A DNA stretch of 64,000 bases from Linyphia triangularis (lineage: Eukaryota; Arthropoda; Arachnida; Araneae; Linyphiidae). This document shows, piece by piece, positions 22,945-34,584 of the stretch. The notes under the pieces are model-generated. The model saw nothing but the letters and a program-made list of their open reading frames with translations, had not been told where the DNA came from and did no database searches. The translations under genes were made by a program, and so were the position numbers. Position 1 is the stretch's first letter; the number at the start of each line of letters is the position of its first letter. The DNA lies in the NCBI GenBank assembly GCA_963978545.1, contig OZ021727.1, positions 20,367,943 to 20,431,942 of the forward strand, written 5' to 3'.

Positions 22945-23150
22945 AATCAAATTCAATTGATTTTTTTTTCTATTTTATTTCATTTTGGTATGAAATCCAT
23001 ATTTTTTTTTTTTTTTTTAATTCCTAAGCAAGTTAGAAAAACTATAATGAATTTGACTATAGTTTTTTAGCTTGTTTTGGAAATTAGGAAAAAAATATGT
23101 ATTTCACCCAAAAATGAATTGTAATAGAAAAAAAAAATCAAATTCAAATA
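22945..23150. mobile_element. Near full-length palindrome (foldback MITE)
   Basis: The left arm has AATTCAATTGATTTTTTTTT, TTTTGGTATGAAATCCATAT, a T-run and AATTCCTAAGCAAGTTAGAA. The right arm is the complement in the same order and ends ATAGAAAAAAAAAATCAAAT. The loop is only a few bases at about 23047. Mismatches and T-run length changes show moderate age. There is no coding frame. Confidence 0.65.
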
Positions 23151-23154
23151 TTTT

Positions 23155-23955
23155 CCATATTCAAACGTACATAAGGGCTTTTATTACTCTTGTAATATAG
23201 TAAAAAAAAAACTTATGCATATTTGGATCTGGAAAATATTTTTCAAAAATTACTAAATAATAACATTTAATTTTTATTTTTCCCACATAAAAAAAACTCA
23301 TTTTTTTTTTTTTTTTTCCAACGTGGAAAAGGGCAATGTCTATTTTATATACACAGTAGCGATTAATTTAAGAAAATATTGTATGAAGACAACATTGTAT
23401 GAACATTTGGGAACACCAAAATCACAAAAAGTTGTAATTTCTTTGAAATAAAAATGTGTCTTTTTTACTCAGTATTAGGTACCTAATATTATAACACAGA
23501 ATACAATAACTCACTTTAAAACTTTAAACAAAAAGAGAAGGGAATATCAACTAGTAGAACTCTGTTTTTTTTTACCTTATGCATAAAACCGAAAATGCAA
23601 ATCCTAGCAACGGATGGACTAGTGTAGTGTAGTCGTTACGACCTAAATTTTGCAGGAGAATACGATGAACCCGAACAGCTTTCGGATAGAGCGATGTACC
23701 CAACACGCGTCCAATGTTCAATGAATGGGATATTCTTTTTTATACAGGTTTTGTTAAAAAAAATGGTAGGATGGTCTTTTTTCTATTTAACAGAGTTAAT
23801 TTTTTTTATTTAACAGAAGTTTTATTTAAGAGAGCTTAATAACAAAATTGTGGTCATAAATGCTGAGTAATTATTCCTATATTGGAATCACAATAAAGAA
23901 ATTAGTGGGTCTACTAAAACAATCTTTTTTGGGACAGTTGACTTTTTCTTCTATA
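23155..23955. other. AT-rich unique DNA
   Basis: Poly-T runs occur near 23300-23317. No gene, RNA or repeat family is seen. Confidence 0.4.
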
Positions 23956-24375
23956 TTGGTATTTGTGTTTTCAAATACAAATATTTGAGTGAATGAAGGC
24001 AATAGAAATTTCATAAATGTTTCAATATCAATTATTGAGTGAATGAAGGCAATAGAAATTTCATAAATATTTTAATTACAAATATTTGAGTGAATGAAAG
24101 CAATAGAAATTTCATAAATGTTTTAATTACAAATATTAGAGTGAATGAAGGCAATAGAAATTTCATAAATGTTTTAATTACAAATATTTGAGTGAAAGAA
24201 GGCAATAGAAATTTCACAAATATTTCAATTACAAATATTTGAGTGAATGAAGGTAGTAGAAATTTCGCAAATATTTTGATTACGAATAATGAATGAAGGC
24301 AATAGAAGTTTTCCAAATATTTTAATTACACATATTTTGAATGAATGGAGGCAATAGAAATTTCACAAATCTTTT
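23955..24375. repeat. Minisatellite, about 51-bp unit, 8 copies
   Basis: The unit GAATGAAGGCAATAGAAATT, then TCATAAATGTTTTAATTACA and AATATTTGAGT, repeats from about 23990 with earlier partial matches. Since 51 is a multiple of three, a minus-strand frame stays open and would give repeated FLLPSFTQIFVIK-like blocks (24032-24316). This follows from the repeat length and is not evidence of a gene. Confidence 0.85.
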
Positions 24376-24379
24376 AATT

Positions 24380-25258
24380 TCATCAACAAAAAATAAACTT
24401 TTATCGTTCAAATGGAATTAGAGATTTTCAAAACTAAAGGACAGTGAATGCTAGATCGAATAAATTATTTTTTTAAAAAATAAAAATCTTTAAATGATTG
24501 GCATTTGAGCTGGCTGTGATATTAACAAGGGGGTATAACACACAGGAAGAAAGGCGGCTAAATTCTTTCTTAAAATCATTAATTTTAATTTTTTTTTTTA
24601 ATTTGTATTAAATTCCAAATGAAACGCTAATTAATGGTTATACATAAATTTTCTGTTAAAATGAACTATTTTAAAACTATATTACATTTCTTTTAAAATC
24701 TATTAGAATAACTTCCATTTTGTTTGTGCCTACCGAAGGTCCGAACAAATCTTTGAAAGTCTAATTAACTTTTTTCTGTCATCCTATCAAGCTGAAACTT
24801 GGATAACAGACTGGTTGTCGACGACAACAAGCTCTATCATTTTTTAAATGCATTCAAAAAGAAATTCGTGAGAAAACGAGAGGAAAAGTTCAATACAATT
24901 GCATTGAATTTAATATAGGCTTTGCCTGCTTAATATAAACTTAGTACTTTTAAAGATTAGTTTTTTTTTCTTGCGTAGTTAACACTTTTATTTTAAATTT
25001 TTGGGGGTGTAAGTACACTACCATTTGACATTCCCTGACGGCTCCCTTACTGATAAAAAATGTATTACATACTTCGAATATTTTACATCATTTGATTTCA
25101 TTTTAAAATTACCATTGTTTTTTTACGTAACAATAACATATTATCAGTAAATTTGTAGCTGTAGTTTTGAAGATAAATTTTCATTATCACAAAAGAATAA
25201 TCAATGATCCCAGAATAAAATAACTATTAACAAAACAAAACCATCATTTTTATTTTAC
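24380..25258. other. AT-rich unique DNA
   Basis: Nothing recognisable. There are short homopolymers only. Confidence 0.4.
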
Positions 25259-25263
25259 AAAAA

Positions 25264-25535
25264 TAACATTATTATTATTATTATAATTATTATTATTATT
25301 AAAATTATTATTATTATTATAATTATTATTATTATTATAATTATTATTATTATTAAAATTATTATTATTATAATTATTATTATTATAATTATTATTATTA
25401 TAATTATTATTATTATAATTATTATTATTATAATTATTATTATTATAATTATAATTATTATTATTATAATTATTATTATTATAATTATAATTACTATTAA
25501 TATTATTATTATTATTATTACTATTATTATTTTTT
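25264..25535. repeat. ATT/AAT trinucleotide microsatellite, about 270 bp
   Basis: The run is built of ATT units interrupted about every 12-20 bases by a single A (ATTATAATTATT), which gives a second-order periodicity. The poly-isoleucine frame on the minus strand is a consequence of the repeat. Likely hypervariable in length. Confidence 0.95.
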
Positions 25536-25749
25536 TTATTTTTTTTGGAAAAATAACATATTTTTTTTTTACAAAAATAAAATTTTTTGGAGGGCTTCCC
25601 ATCTTATAGTAAAATAAAATCAAACCATCAGTTTTTATTTTTTTACTTCAAACAATTCAAAGTAAACCAACAGTATTTCACATAGTTCTCTTAAAAATCA
25701 CACTCCACAGGTAAAAAATTCAACTTCGACCTTTTTTTTTAACCAATGA

Positions 25750-26090
25750 AAGGATGTTTGAAAAACCCATCTCGAAACCAAACCACCCCTGGAGCAGAAG
25801 GTGTCGGGATTTCGAGAGGATGGTAGAAAAAAAAAAAGGGGGGGGGAGGGATGAGAATCAACGTACGCGGGGCCAACACTCCGAAGAAAATAAGGGATGC
25901 AACACAATGCACAATGAAAAAAAAGGGTCCGTTTCCTCCCCACGAGCATCAACAGATGGGGAGGACCAGAAAAAAAGGGCTTTTTTTTCCCTCCATCCCC
26001 GACCCCTCACGAAAAAGGCTCCCTGCACTCTTATCCATTGCTATGCATTGGGGACAGAGTCAGAGAGAGTTTAAGCCATAGAAAGTTACA
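25750..26090. other. GC-richer, purine-skewed island
   Basis: The plus strand is rich in A and G, with runs AAAAAAAAAAGGGGGGGGAG near 25830 and AAAAAAGGG near 25920. Two overlapping plus-strand frames (106 and 76 codons) give basic, low-complexity peptides with no domain. It is not repeated in this window. It could be a UTR or an exon, but I cannot support either. Confidence 0.25.
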
Positions 26091-26328
26091 CATTTCCGTT
26101 TGAATTTCAAACTAGTAGGGACAGTCAGGCGCATTTGCGATCGGTTAACGAAATTTGCTTTTTTGGGGGGGAAATTTATCATAGTTAGATATTGCATTCT
26201 ATTGATGAGAGATATAAAACTCCTTGAGTTTTCTCAACGTGCTTAAATTGCAGTTTTCTCTTTTCTATAGTGCTGCCATCTAGGGCATACAATTAGTATT
26301 CCTCAACACTGTGGATTTATATTTTCAT

Positions 26329-27055
26329 TCACCCTTATGTTAGTATAGGGTAATGAAAGTATTCGATTGGGTAGGGGGGGGGGGGAACGATTTTTATATT
26401 TATTTTTTTATTTTATTTCTTACACGTTTTGGAACTTGCTGAGTTAAAAAAAAAGTAGTCTAAAAATATACGTGTATGTGGCGACCTACGATGTTCAACT
26501 TTGGCATATGGGTTAGTGGTGGCTATGGGAACTGTCATTAAGGTTTTCGCTAAAATTACGCATGCGCACTAGGCAGCTGTCATTGAAAATTTTGTGGTTT
26601 TCAGCAATTGCCAAGAACGGCTCAAATTATTTTGATCAAAATCGCTGAGCTTATGCTTTTTAAAGTGCTCTAAACATCCGTACTTCCGAAATTTCCGTAG
26701 AAATTCCATAAAGTCACAAAAAGTAGAAAAACGAATGTTTTAACACGACGTTCTCTTCCCTCAACTATTGCTCATCAACTAATGTTTCTTCTCTGTTGCA
26801 CTTATAAAAAATGGTAGTGTAATACTTATCGTACATCATATCGTCAACTTCGCCGTTTTAAATGTGGCTTTTTTTCTTCCTTTTTTTTCCTTTTTCGCCA
26901 ATGTAATAATTTTTGACAAAAATATCACCAGACTGTCCATTTTTGTAAATAACCGAGAATATTAAAACGAAAACGGTAAAATATACCAACCCAAGGCAAA
27001 TTCGAATACAAGTTATCAGTAATTAAGTGTATTTGAAAGTTGTACGATGTTTCAT
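26329..27055 (+). repeat. Dispersed repeat, family F copy A
   Basis: It starts with a palindromic head (CACCCTTATG, TTAGTATAGGGTAATGAAAG), continues with ACACGTTTTGGAACTTGCTG, then CGACCTACGATGTTCAACTT, ATGGGTTAGTGGTGGCTATG and AAGGTTTTCGCTAAAAT, and ends GAAAGTTGTACGATGTTTCA. Three more copies lie at 38328, 52246 and (inverted) 53475. No TIR or coding frame is seen. A hairpin at one end only is reminiscent of Helitron-type ends, but no CTRR terminus is established. A GCTGCCATCTAGGG motif just upstream (about 26274) resembles an insect CTCF core. Confidence 0.7.
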
Positions 27056-27059
27056 ACTC

Positions 27060-28235
27060 CTGCTTAAAACTCAGATTTGCAAGAAAATAATACAGTGTGC
27101 AGTTGTAAATAAATGATTCGTCAGAAGAGGAGGTATTAGCCTTTAAACTAGTATATCATTCATCAATTTCGGTTATGTATAAAGAAAGAAAAAGATATCG
27201 ACCAAAAAAAAAAAAAAAAAATATTTTAGAAATAATAAGATATTGTTATAGGGATTTGAAAGTGTGATGAAAATGATCAAATGCATTTATTTCAACTCTT
27301 ATATATATGATTGTTTATAGACTATAGATATATAGATAATAATAAAATTTCCACACAAATTCCGTGACAATTGTTGAACTAAATGAAACTTAAAAAGAAG
27401 TGAGGAAATTCTGTGTTTGGATCACAGAATATACGTTGCATGGAGTTCCAGATATAGAGCTTTATCTAAATCAAATAGGTTTTTTATGATTGTTTTAAAG
27501 AAATAATAATTGCACATCAGCGAAAATTCCGTGGCAATCTCTGAGCATCATATAACTTCTATAAAAAGCGTGTAAATTATGTGTGTGTTATGGAAATTTT
27601 TAAAAATCGAAAGTTATAAGCTTACGTTTGAATGATGATGGTTATAGCGATTCAGATTTTTCTAACAAAAATGCTGAAATAAGTAGTTTTAATTTTTCTT
27701 TCAACGATTGTTTATATGTACTAATAGCCCAATTGTTGCAAAGCCCCCGTAGCAATCCATTGGGGGTTGTAAAAAATTCCAAAGGAAGTATGAATTTTTG
27801 AGAGAAGAGTAAGGTATACCATCTAAGAATTAAGCTACAACATAGGATAATAGTATACATTTTATAATAGTGTAACTTATATAAAATATGGTACGACTTT
27901 ATAATAGATATACTAATTCTTTTAGGACTAAATTTTACAAAATATGTAATAGTATATAATAAAATTTAATTACCTTGATTTGAAGATTTGTTTTCAAGGA
28001 GAACGACATTGATCCTAAAAAAAAAAAAAAAGTGTTTCAACATTAGTTATTAGCCAAATTAATATTTAAAATAAAAAGTGTACATATGGAAAAATAAATT
28101 AAGAAAAAATAGGTAACTGGAAGTAGTTAAAATCTTATTTACAATGTAAAAACAGACAAAAAGTTTTAATATATAATGGTCATTGCAAATTAATTATAAG
28201 CAATAAATATCACAATGTTTTTAAGAGATAAAAAA
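27060..28235. other. AT-rich unique DNA
   Basis: A-runs occur near 27204-27221 and 28017-28031. The minus-strand frame at 27642-27860 (72 codons) shows no domain. Confidence 0.4.
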
Positions 28236-28239
28236 AATT

Positions 28240-28890
28240 TTGCCATTAATATTTATAGCGAATAACAATTTGTTTGAACTTTCTTTGTTTAAATGAAATT
28301 CTTCTTATTCATTCATTCAGATGCAAATGCTGTTCAAATATCAAAAGAAATTTGACGTTCGAATGTTTCTGATTTCATAAAAGAGTAGCTTATTATCTAA
28401 TGATGTTTGTATGGAAAGATTTCAGATAAAATGATGAATTTTTAGAAATTAATTTTTTTTTGTCATTAAGTTTTATAGCGAATAACAAAAGTTTAAATTG
28501 CAATTTCTTCATTAAAATGAAGCTCGTATCAATCATTCATTAAGATGTAACGTTGTTCAGATATAAAAATATTTGTTCACAAATATCAAAAGAAATTTAA
28601 AGTTTGAACGGTTCTGGTTTCACAAAAGAGTAGTCATTATCTATTACTATTCGTAAGAAAAGATTTTATTTCAATAGATAAAATAAAGAATTATTTAAAC
28701 TGAACTTTCTTTATTAAAATAAAGTTCGCATCAATCATTAATTCATGTGATAGTGTTGCTCATAAAAATATTTGTTCACAAATATCAAAAGAAATTTAAC
28801 GTTTGAACGTTTCCGATTTCACAAAAGAGTAGTCATTATCTATTACTATTCGTATGGAAAGACATTATTTCAATAGATAAAATGTTATTT
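28240..28890. repeat. Tandem array, about 225-bp unit, 3 copies
   Basis: Shared landmarks recur three times: TTATAGCGAATAACAA, TCAATCATT or TTCATTCATT, CAAATATCAAAAGAAATTT, GTTTGAACGTTTC, CACAAAAGAGTAGTCATTAT and TTTCAATAGATAAAAT. The second and third copies are closer to each other than to the first, which shows stepwise duplication. No frame is conserved. Confidence 0.75.
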
Positions 28891-28894
28891 CGTA

Positions 28895-29975
28895 TTGGAA
28901 GTAAATGGAAATGTTCCTTTTCTGACTAAGTAAGAGAACAAAAACGATTTACTGAATGTAATACCCACTGGTGGAAATAAAATTCCCTCTTGCTTTTCTG
29001 AAACTAAAAAAAAAATATCAAGAATGTCTGCTCAGCACGTATAAAGAAGTTTATGCTTTTAACGATCAGGTAAGGTTTCTAAAATAAATAAGACTTTAAG
29101 AAGCGTTAAACGGAATAATAGGGCATGATTCATCATTCGAAAAATTATTTTAAGAAAAAAGATATTGAATTGCAGCGTCAAACAATATTGTTCACGAAAC
29201 TTCATTTTGTATAAGAATACTTTGATGTTATTGTGACGATCATTCCTAACTTTCAGAGTTCAGCTGTGCGCTTTTCAGAAAATTTAATACCTTCAAAATC
29301 ACGTTTCTCTCTTCTTTGTTTTTTACTTTCAATCAAATAAAACACAATTGCACCACAGGAAAAAGTTGTAAACAAAAAGGATATCTTCCAACAGAGTAAA
29401 AATAAAGCCTTTCAATTGTATCTCGAAACTCTATTTTAAAAATTCCAATGTAGTGTTGAAAATTCCCAAACAATTTTAGAAATGCGATGGAAAGTATTTT
29501 TTTTTTTTTTTAAGCTGGATTAATATAAGTCATAGGTTCAAATACTACTGCGCTTTTTTTTTCTTTTTTTTTTTTCCAAAGCATACAAAACATTTTGTTA
29601 TTCAATCGCTGTTTATTAATACTCTTACAACTATGAAAAAGAATAGTAAATATTATGCCACAAAATATATTTCTTAAGTTTTTTTTTTTTTTTTTTTCCC
29701 CAGCTTCTACAATTTCACTTAGAGCGACTACGCGATATGGTCTTTATAAAATGGACTCCTTAACGATGAAATCACAGTAACTACGAAACGGTGAGAGACA
29801 GAAAAAAGAGACAGGTATTATGATGACTAGACAGGTACGGAATTTTGGCAACAAATTGTTTTATAATCTAAATACGGCCGAATAAGTTTATCGTTTCCTT
29901 CATAAATAATATAATACTTTGATGTTTGGTAACGAATTTAATAGTATGGACGAAAATTTGAATTTGGGGGACATT
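28895..29975. other. AT-rich unique DNA
   Basis: Long T-runs occur near 29492-29510, 29550-29575 and 29680-29698. No gene seen. Confidence 0.4.
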
Positions 29976-30031
29976 TGCCCACCACGCGGCTAACCGCGGG
30001 ACAAAAGGTAGCGCGCCTAACAAAGGGTTAA
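29976..30031 (-). mobile_element. Possible piggyBac-like terminus (single end)
   Basis: On the minus strand the sequence reads TTAACCCTTTGTTAGGCGCG followed by a CG-rich hairpin (CCGCGGTTAGCCGCG). TTAA followed by CCCTTTG fits piggyBac-type ends. No matching second end is found nearby, so this is a solo or eroded terminus. Confidence 0.3.
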
Positions 30032-30601
30032 TGACATATATTACTGAGTTCAAGTATAATACATAAAATTCCTCATTTTCATTGAATTCAAACACACATT
30101 ATTTTAATTATAAGTACTTATCGTGAAGTTGGGGTTGTACTTGTGGATAAGAAAATAATAAATCGCCATCAAATCAATGTTGCTTTATTTTAATAACATA
30201 CACAAATCGTGCTATTTTCTGGTTTAACATAAGAATTTACGGTGTTGGGATATATTCTCAGTACCAGATATTCTAACCTATCATCATCCAGTTGTATCGA
30301 AAGACAAGTCTTTTTATTGGAATGACAGGTAACATTGTTGCTGGACAGACAAGTACGCAAAATGTAACATGCTATTCAATCATCTACTTCACTCTTTATT
30401 AAGTTAACACGCGATGTTGCGATGCCAGACAATTCCGTATCTCCAATCTAAAAAAAAAACATCCGGGATGATACTATAAAAGTAAATTCAAGTATGACGT
30501 AAGCAGGCACAGTCTATTTCTTGACAGATTCAATAAACTGTTGTTTTCAGTAATCTATAAACTCAAAAATAAGTAAACTTCTGGCTTGGTTGATTGAAGT
30601 T

Positions 30602-31227
30602 CAGGGTGGTCACAAAAGTTTCCTGATAATTCCCTGATTTTCCTGACAGATTTCTAAAAAATGCCCTGATTTTAAGGCAAACTTTTTTCCAAATTTCCCC
30701 AATTTTCTTAGGATTTCCCGAATGTCTAGACACCCTACCCTGATCAAATAGAACATGTGTGCTAAACAGATAATATGCAATTTTTTTAAAATATAGTTTT
30801 GCTGGTAATGAAAAGTTTAAATTATTCCGTAACATCAAACTTCTAATGGCCTACCACTACAAATCTCCATGTAAATAACGCCAAAATATGGATGAATCTG
30901 CCTTAAACAATACAAAATTTCCCTGATTTTCATGAACTTTTAGAAAGTTCCTTGACATTTCCCTGATTTTTTCCGCCGACCAAACGGTATAGTGGTTAGC
31001 GTGCTAGCTTCTAGTTCACGAGGTTGCGGGTTCGAGTCCCGTGTTGGCATGGGTGTTTGTAAATGTATGTTGGCTTGTCTAATGACGAATGTTTCGGTGC
31101 ATTATAGCCCTCGTGTTGCTGACGGCGCCAGATAATCTGAATACAACCAACCTGATTTTTTCTAGAATTAGAAAGCTCCATGACATCTCCCTTATTTCCA
31201 GGTTTTCCCAGTTCTGTGGCCACTCTG
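30602..31227 (+). mobile_element. hAT-like MITE, family K copy 3, interrupted by a SINE
   Basis: It starts CAGGGTGGTCACAAAAGTTT and ends CAGTTCTGTGGCCACTCTG, an imperfect inverted pair. The internal landmarks match K copies 1 and 2 (CCCTGATCAAATAG, GAAAAGTTTAAATTATTCCG). The SINE at 30973-31150 sits inside, so the uninterrupted element is about 440 bp. No transposase is present. Confidence 0.7.
30973..31150 (+). mobile_element. tRNA-derived SINE, family S copy 2, nested in K copy 3
   Basis: Full-length copy: head CCGCCGACCAAACGG, A box TAGTGGTTAGCGTGC, B box GGTTCGAGTCCCG, body and CCAA tail. The duplication CCTGATTTTTT is exact (30962-30972 and 31151-31161) and lies within K sequence, proving insertion after K. 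Confidence 0.92.
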
Positions 31228-31378
31228 TAGTTTTATATTATTAGAATGCATCGACATCGATTCTATCTGCCAAGTTTCAGACCGATTGGATGACGGGAAG
31301 TGGGTTAATTAGGCCTCCGCAGATTTCACCCGCCATTGACACACAAAATCGAAGTTAACATAAAGGATTTAAATAGAA
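31228..31378 (+). repeat. Dispersed repeat, family G fragment
   Basis: It carries the right part of family G only: TTAGAATGCATCGACATCGA, TCTGCCAAGTTTCAGACCGA, TTAATTAGGCCTCCGCAGAT and CACAAAATCGAAGTTAACAT. It directly abuts the end of K copy 3. Confidence 0.7.
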
Positions 31379-31379
31379 C

Positions 31380-32486
31380 GATTGTTTGCGAAACAATGAA
31401 CAAGTTATTTATAAACATTAATTTCCATTTAAACAACAACAACAAAAACATTCCAATGAAGACTTTTTGCTAATTACAATAACATCCTAACACAAGTGTC
31501 ACACGAGAATAATAATAGCATAAAAATTAAGAATAATAAACTATAAAAATTGCCTTTTCTTCCCAAATAAAATAATCACTTCCATTTTGACATTTTTATC
31601 CGCATAAAGAGACGGTGACGAGAAGATTAAATAGGAAACTTAATAATGGCGCAATCATGTCCAACACCAGAACACTTCCAAAAAGAAAGCGATTAAGTTG
31701 TCAGCTTGAGTATATAAACGTCGGGCAATTAACGGAAATGCGAAAGAGAAAAAAAAAAGAAGAAAAAAAATAGTTTAAAAATTCATTAGTTGCAAGTCAA
31801 TTACGTTTTTAAAACTTAATCGAAATACATTTAATTTAAATGTTGTGGGAAATGCAGAGACATAAATATTGTGTTTTCATGCTTGGATTGCTTTTTGTAA
31901 ATATTTGCGGAAAATAAAATTCGTCGCCTTCATTTTTAGGGAATGGACGCGAAATGGCGAAGGTTTGTTTCCCAACGTTAGAGTCGGCAATATCTAATTT
32001 CGAAAACGAATAGACACGTCAGAGATTGCGACAGATAGTCTGGTATTTCTCGTTAAGTTTTCCATGTTTTCTCCCATTGTTGAATTAAATGCGGAGAAAC
32101 CTCTCGCAAAAGAACATGATCTATGTGTGTAATGACAGTATGTTTTAGTATCGCATTTTAATTTCATTTTCCCTTTCAAATCGTATCCTCTATTTCTTTT
32201 CCTTTTCACCAATCATTACTATCATTATAACTTCCCACGTTTTTGACAACTTCTTGAGTGAGAATTGTTTATGTCAGCGCTTTGCCAACAGTAAGTTCCT
32301 AACTTAATATTCGTTAATGCTCGTCATTGTGTCAGCCTCATTAGTGTCCCCCACCCATGGTATTTTCATTTATTGCTTAGCAACTCACTATCCCATGGTT
32401 CCATAGAAGGCTTGTTTCCATGAGACTACAAGACTATAAATTCCTATTATTGTCATATCTCGTTTGATCAACACTTGAACGTCTTT
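31380..32486. other. AT-rich unique DNA
   Basis: An A/G tract lies near 31748-31770. No exon-like frame or repeat family seen. Confidence 0.4.
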
Positions 32487-32502
32487 CTCCCAAGAAACTT
32501 AA

Positions 32503-32683
32503 GCGGACCAAAAGGTGTAGTGGTTAGCGTGCTAGCTTCTAGACCGTGAGGTTGCGGTTTCGAGTCCCGTGTCAAGCATGGGTGTTTGTAAATGTATGTT
32601 AGCTTGTTTAATGACGAATGTTTCGGCGCTTTATAGCCCTCGTGTTGCTGACTGCGCCAGATAATCCGAAAACAACCAACCAA
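32503..32683 (+). mobile_element. tRNA-derived SINE, family S copy 3
   Basis: It has the same A and B box layout, with small changes (GGTGTAGTGGTTAGCG and GGTTTCGAGTCCC, where an extra T slightly disrupts the B box). The duplication CCCAAGAAACTTAA is exact (32489-32502 and 32684-32697). The tail ends CCAACCAA. Confidence 0.92.
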
Positions 32684-32774
32684 CCCAAGAAACTTAATAA
32701 ATACTTACAATAACTGCAATTAAAAGAATTGAGAACCAAAATACCATTTTAACCATCAATTAAGGGTAAGACGC

Positions 32775-33015
32775 AAAAAAAAAAAAAAAAAAAAAAAATG
32801 TTGATAATTTGAAAAAGTTGAAGTTTTGCATTTTTGAATTAATTATGGCAAACTTAAACGCGGAATTATCATTTTAAACAACAATTAAGGGTAGTAATGG
32901 GTTTGGGTGAATTTTTTAAAAGTATTTCGGCGAAAAAAAAAAGAAGAAAAAAAAGAAGAAAAAAAAGAAGAAAAAAAAAAAGGAAAAAAAAAAACACGTG
33001 AAAGACTTTTTTTTT
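32775..33015. repeat. Low complexity: A-run and homopurine GAA tract
   Basis: An A-run of about 22 lies near 32775-32798. A 60-base purine-only tract of AAAAAAAAGAAG units lies at about 32933-32994. Homopurine mirror tracts can form triplex DNA, which is a known property rather than something shown here. Confidence 0.7.
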
Positions 33016-33289
33016 TTTTGACTCGCACGAGTTACTAACTTTCTAAAATGATTTGAACATTACATGTATTCTAAAGAAGAGTGTACTGGGATATGTGTGA
33101 GTGTTTTTTTTTTCATTATCGACACCAGTTTTATTCGGATCTTTTCGAAACGAGCCGCTAAATGAACAGTGGCTACATGAAACTTCCAACAGAGCTCCAT
33201 TACTGCTCCTTTTCTCAAATCAAAAGGATCATGATCGTAACTTGAAATATAATTTCATTTCGATCTTGATAAAAATGTTGCGCACTTAA

Positions 33290-33583
33290 CCCGCGAAACA
33301 AGTGGGAGGTAACTGGCAACAAGGGAAAACAACCCTCATTCCTCCCTTTCCAACCCCTGAAGGGGTATGATAATGAGATCTACTAAACCAATTTGAACCG
33401 GATTTTTTTTTTACAGGGATCTTAACTAAATACTGATTATCGGCAACACAATTTCGTTTCAATGTTTTGTTGTTAAAGTAGAGAAATCGAGGATAGGACA
33501 TAGAAGGGCGTGGGGCCGTAATTTGAAATCGTCTGAATTAATTATAACAAGGTTGTACCGGGCGACGCCGTGCCACAGCTAGA
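33290..33583 (+). mobile_element. Helitron-like 3' terminus (non-autonomous)
   Basis: The segment ends TTGTACCGGGCGACGCCGTG, then CCACAGCTAG. The CGGGCGACGCCG part can form a short hairpin, and CTAG fits the CTRR end of Helitrons. The upstream block CAACCCCTGAAGGGGTATGA is similar to one at 16190-16250. A 5' TC end has not been located, so only the right boundary is supported. No Rep/helicase coding is present. Confidence 0.45.
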
Positions 33584-33763
33584 GTTGTTTATACAATCAG
33601 GCAATTTCTAACTTGAATTTGAGAACACGAAAATATTAATGGAGGTGACACAAAAAATATATCTATATTAAATTTTACAATCGAAGTACCGAATTTCGTA
33701 GATTAGTCCAAAGAGGACCGCTTACAAAAACTGCAAAACCAGAAGTCGAAAAATATAATCTAA

Positions 33764-34415
33764 TAGACTGAGAGGCGACTGCAATTTTTGAACAACATCG
33801 AACATCATTCTGAATTTTTTATAAAAATTAGATAAAAGTGAGTAGATTACGAATCCACTGGTCTGCCTTGGCAAAAATGGCTGAGACTGATCTAAATTCG
33901 ACTTTTAATAAGTTGAACTAAATTCAATTGCCAAATGCGCCATAACTTGCCAAATAACGAGCATTTTTTTTAAATTTGGTAACCCTCACTCTTTAATTTT
34001 CAATTAAGAAGGTTGCAGACGATTTGGATGTGTGGCGATGGCTTACTTGCATCTTTCACAAATGAGCCAAATTGGTAATAAACATTACATCACTGATGTC
34101 GCTGATTTGGCTTACTTTTAAAAGATACAAGTTTTCCGAGCCAGAGATCAGAAATCGTTAGCGCTTTTTCTCATTGAAAATCAAAATGCAGTGGGTTGCC
34201 AGACGAAGAAGTGTGTTCTCTTTTTGGCAAGTTATGACATATTTGGCAATCGGATTTTAGTTCAACTTATTCCAAGTCGATTTTTGATCAGTTTCGGCCA
34301 TTTTTGCCACGGCAGACCAGTGGATTCGTAATCTACTCACTTTTCTCCAATTTCTATAAAAAAATTCAGAATGATGTTCGATGAGGTCCAAAAATTGCTG
34401 TGGCCTCTCGGATTA
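33764..34415. mobile_element. Long-TIR MITE, family H copy 2 (uninterrupted)
   Basis: The ends TAGACTGAGAGGC and its partner GCCTCTCGGATTA begin inverted arms that extend almost to the centre (about 300 bp each). The arms contain CATCGAACATCATTCTGAAT, GTGAGTAGATTACGAATCCA, GGCAAAAATGGC, GTTGAACTAA, GCCAAAT and TTGCATCTTT blocks in mirror order. The whole copy could fold into one long imperfect hairpin. No coding frame exists. Family assignment is open; a TA or short TSD is possible but not clear. Confidence 0.8.
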
Positions 34416-34584
34416 GATGTTTTAATTTCCATTTCTTACAGTAACATTTGCATGTAAAGAGCAACATTCAGCAGCGGAACCAGAGAACAGATTTATGAGT
34501 GGCACTCCATAACTCTAATACACATAATATTAATTTCCAATATGCTAAATACTCCGTTTAAATACAATATGGACCACTACAAAT

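Noticed and set aside
24032..24316. A 94-codon frame of repeated FLLPSFTQIFVIK blocks.
   Set aside because: A product of a 51-bp tandem repeat, whose length is a multiple of three.
25255..25623. A 122-codon poly-isoleucine frame.
   Set aside because: It is the ATT microsatellite read as protein.
30973..31060. Possible genuine tRNA gene because of perfect A and B boxes.
   Set aside because: The acceptor stem does not pair fully, the sequence continues into a shared SINE body, and it has target duplications.
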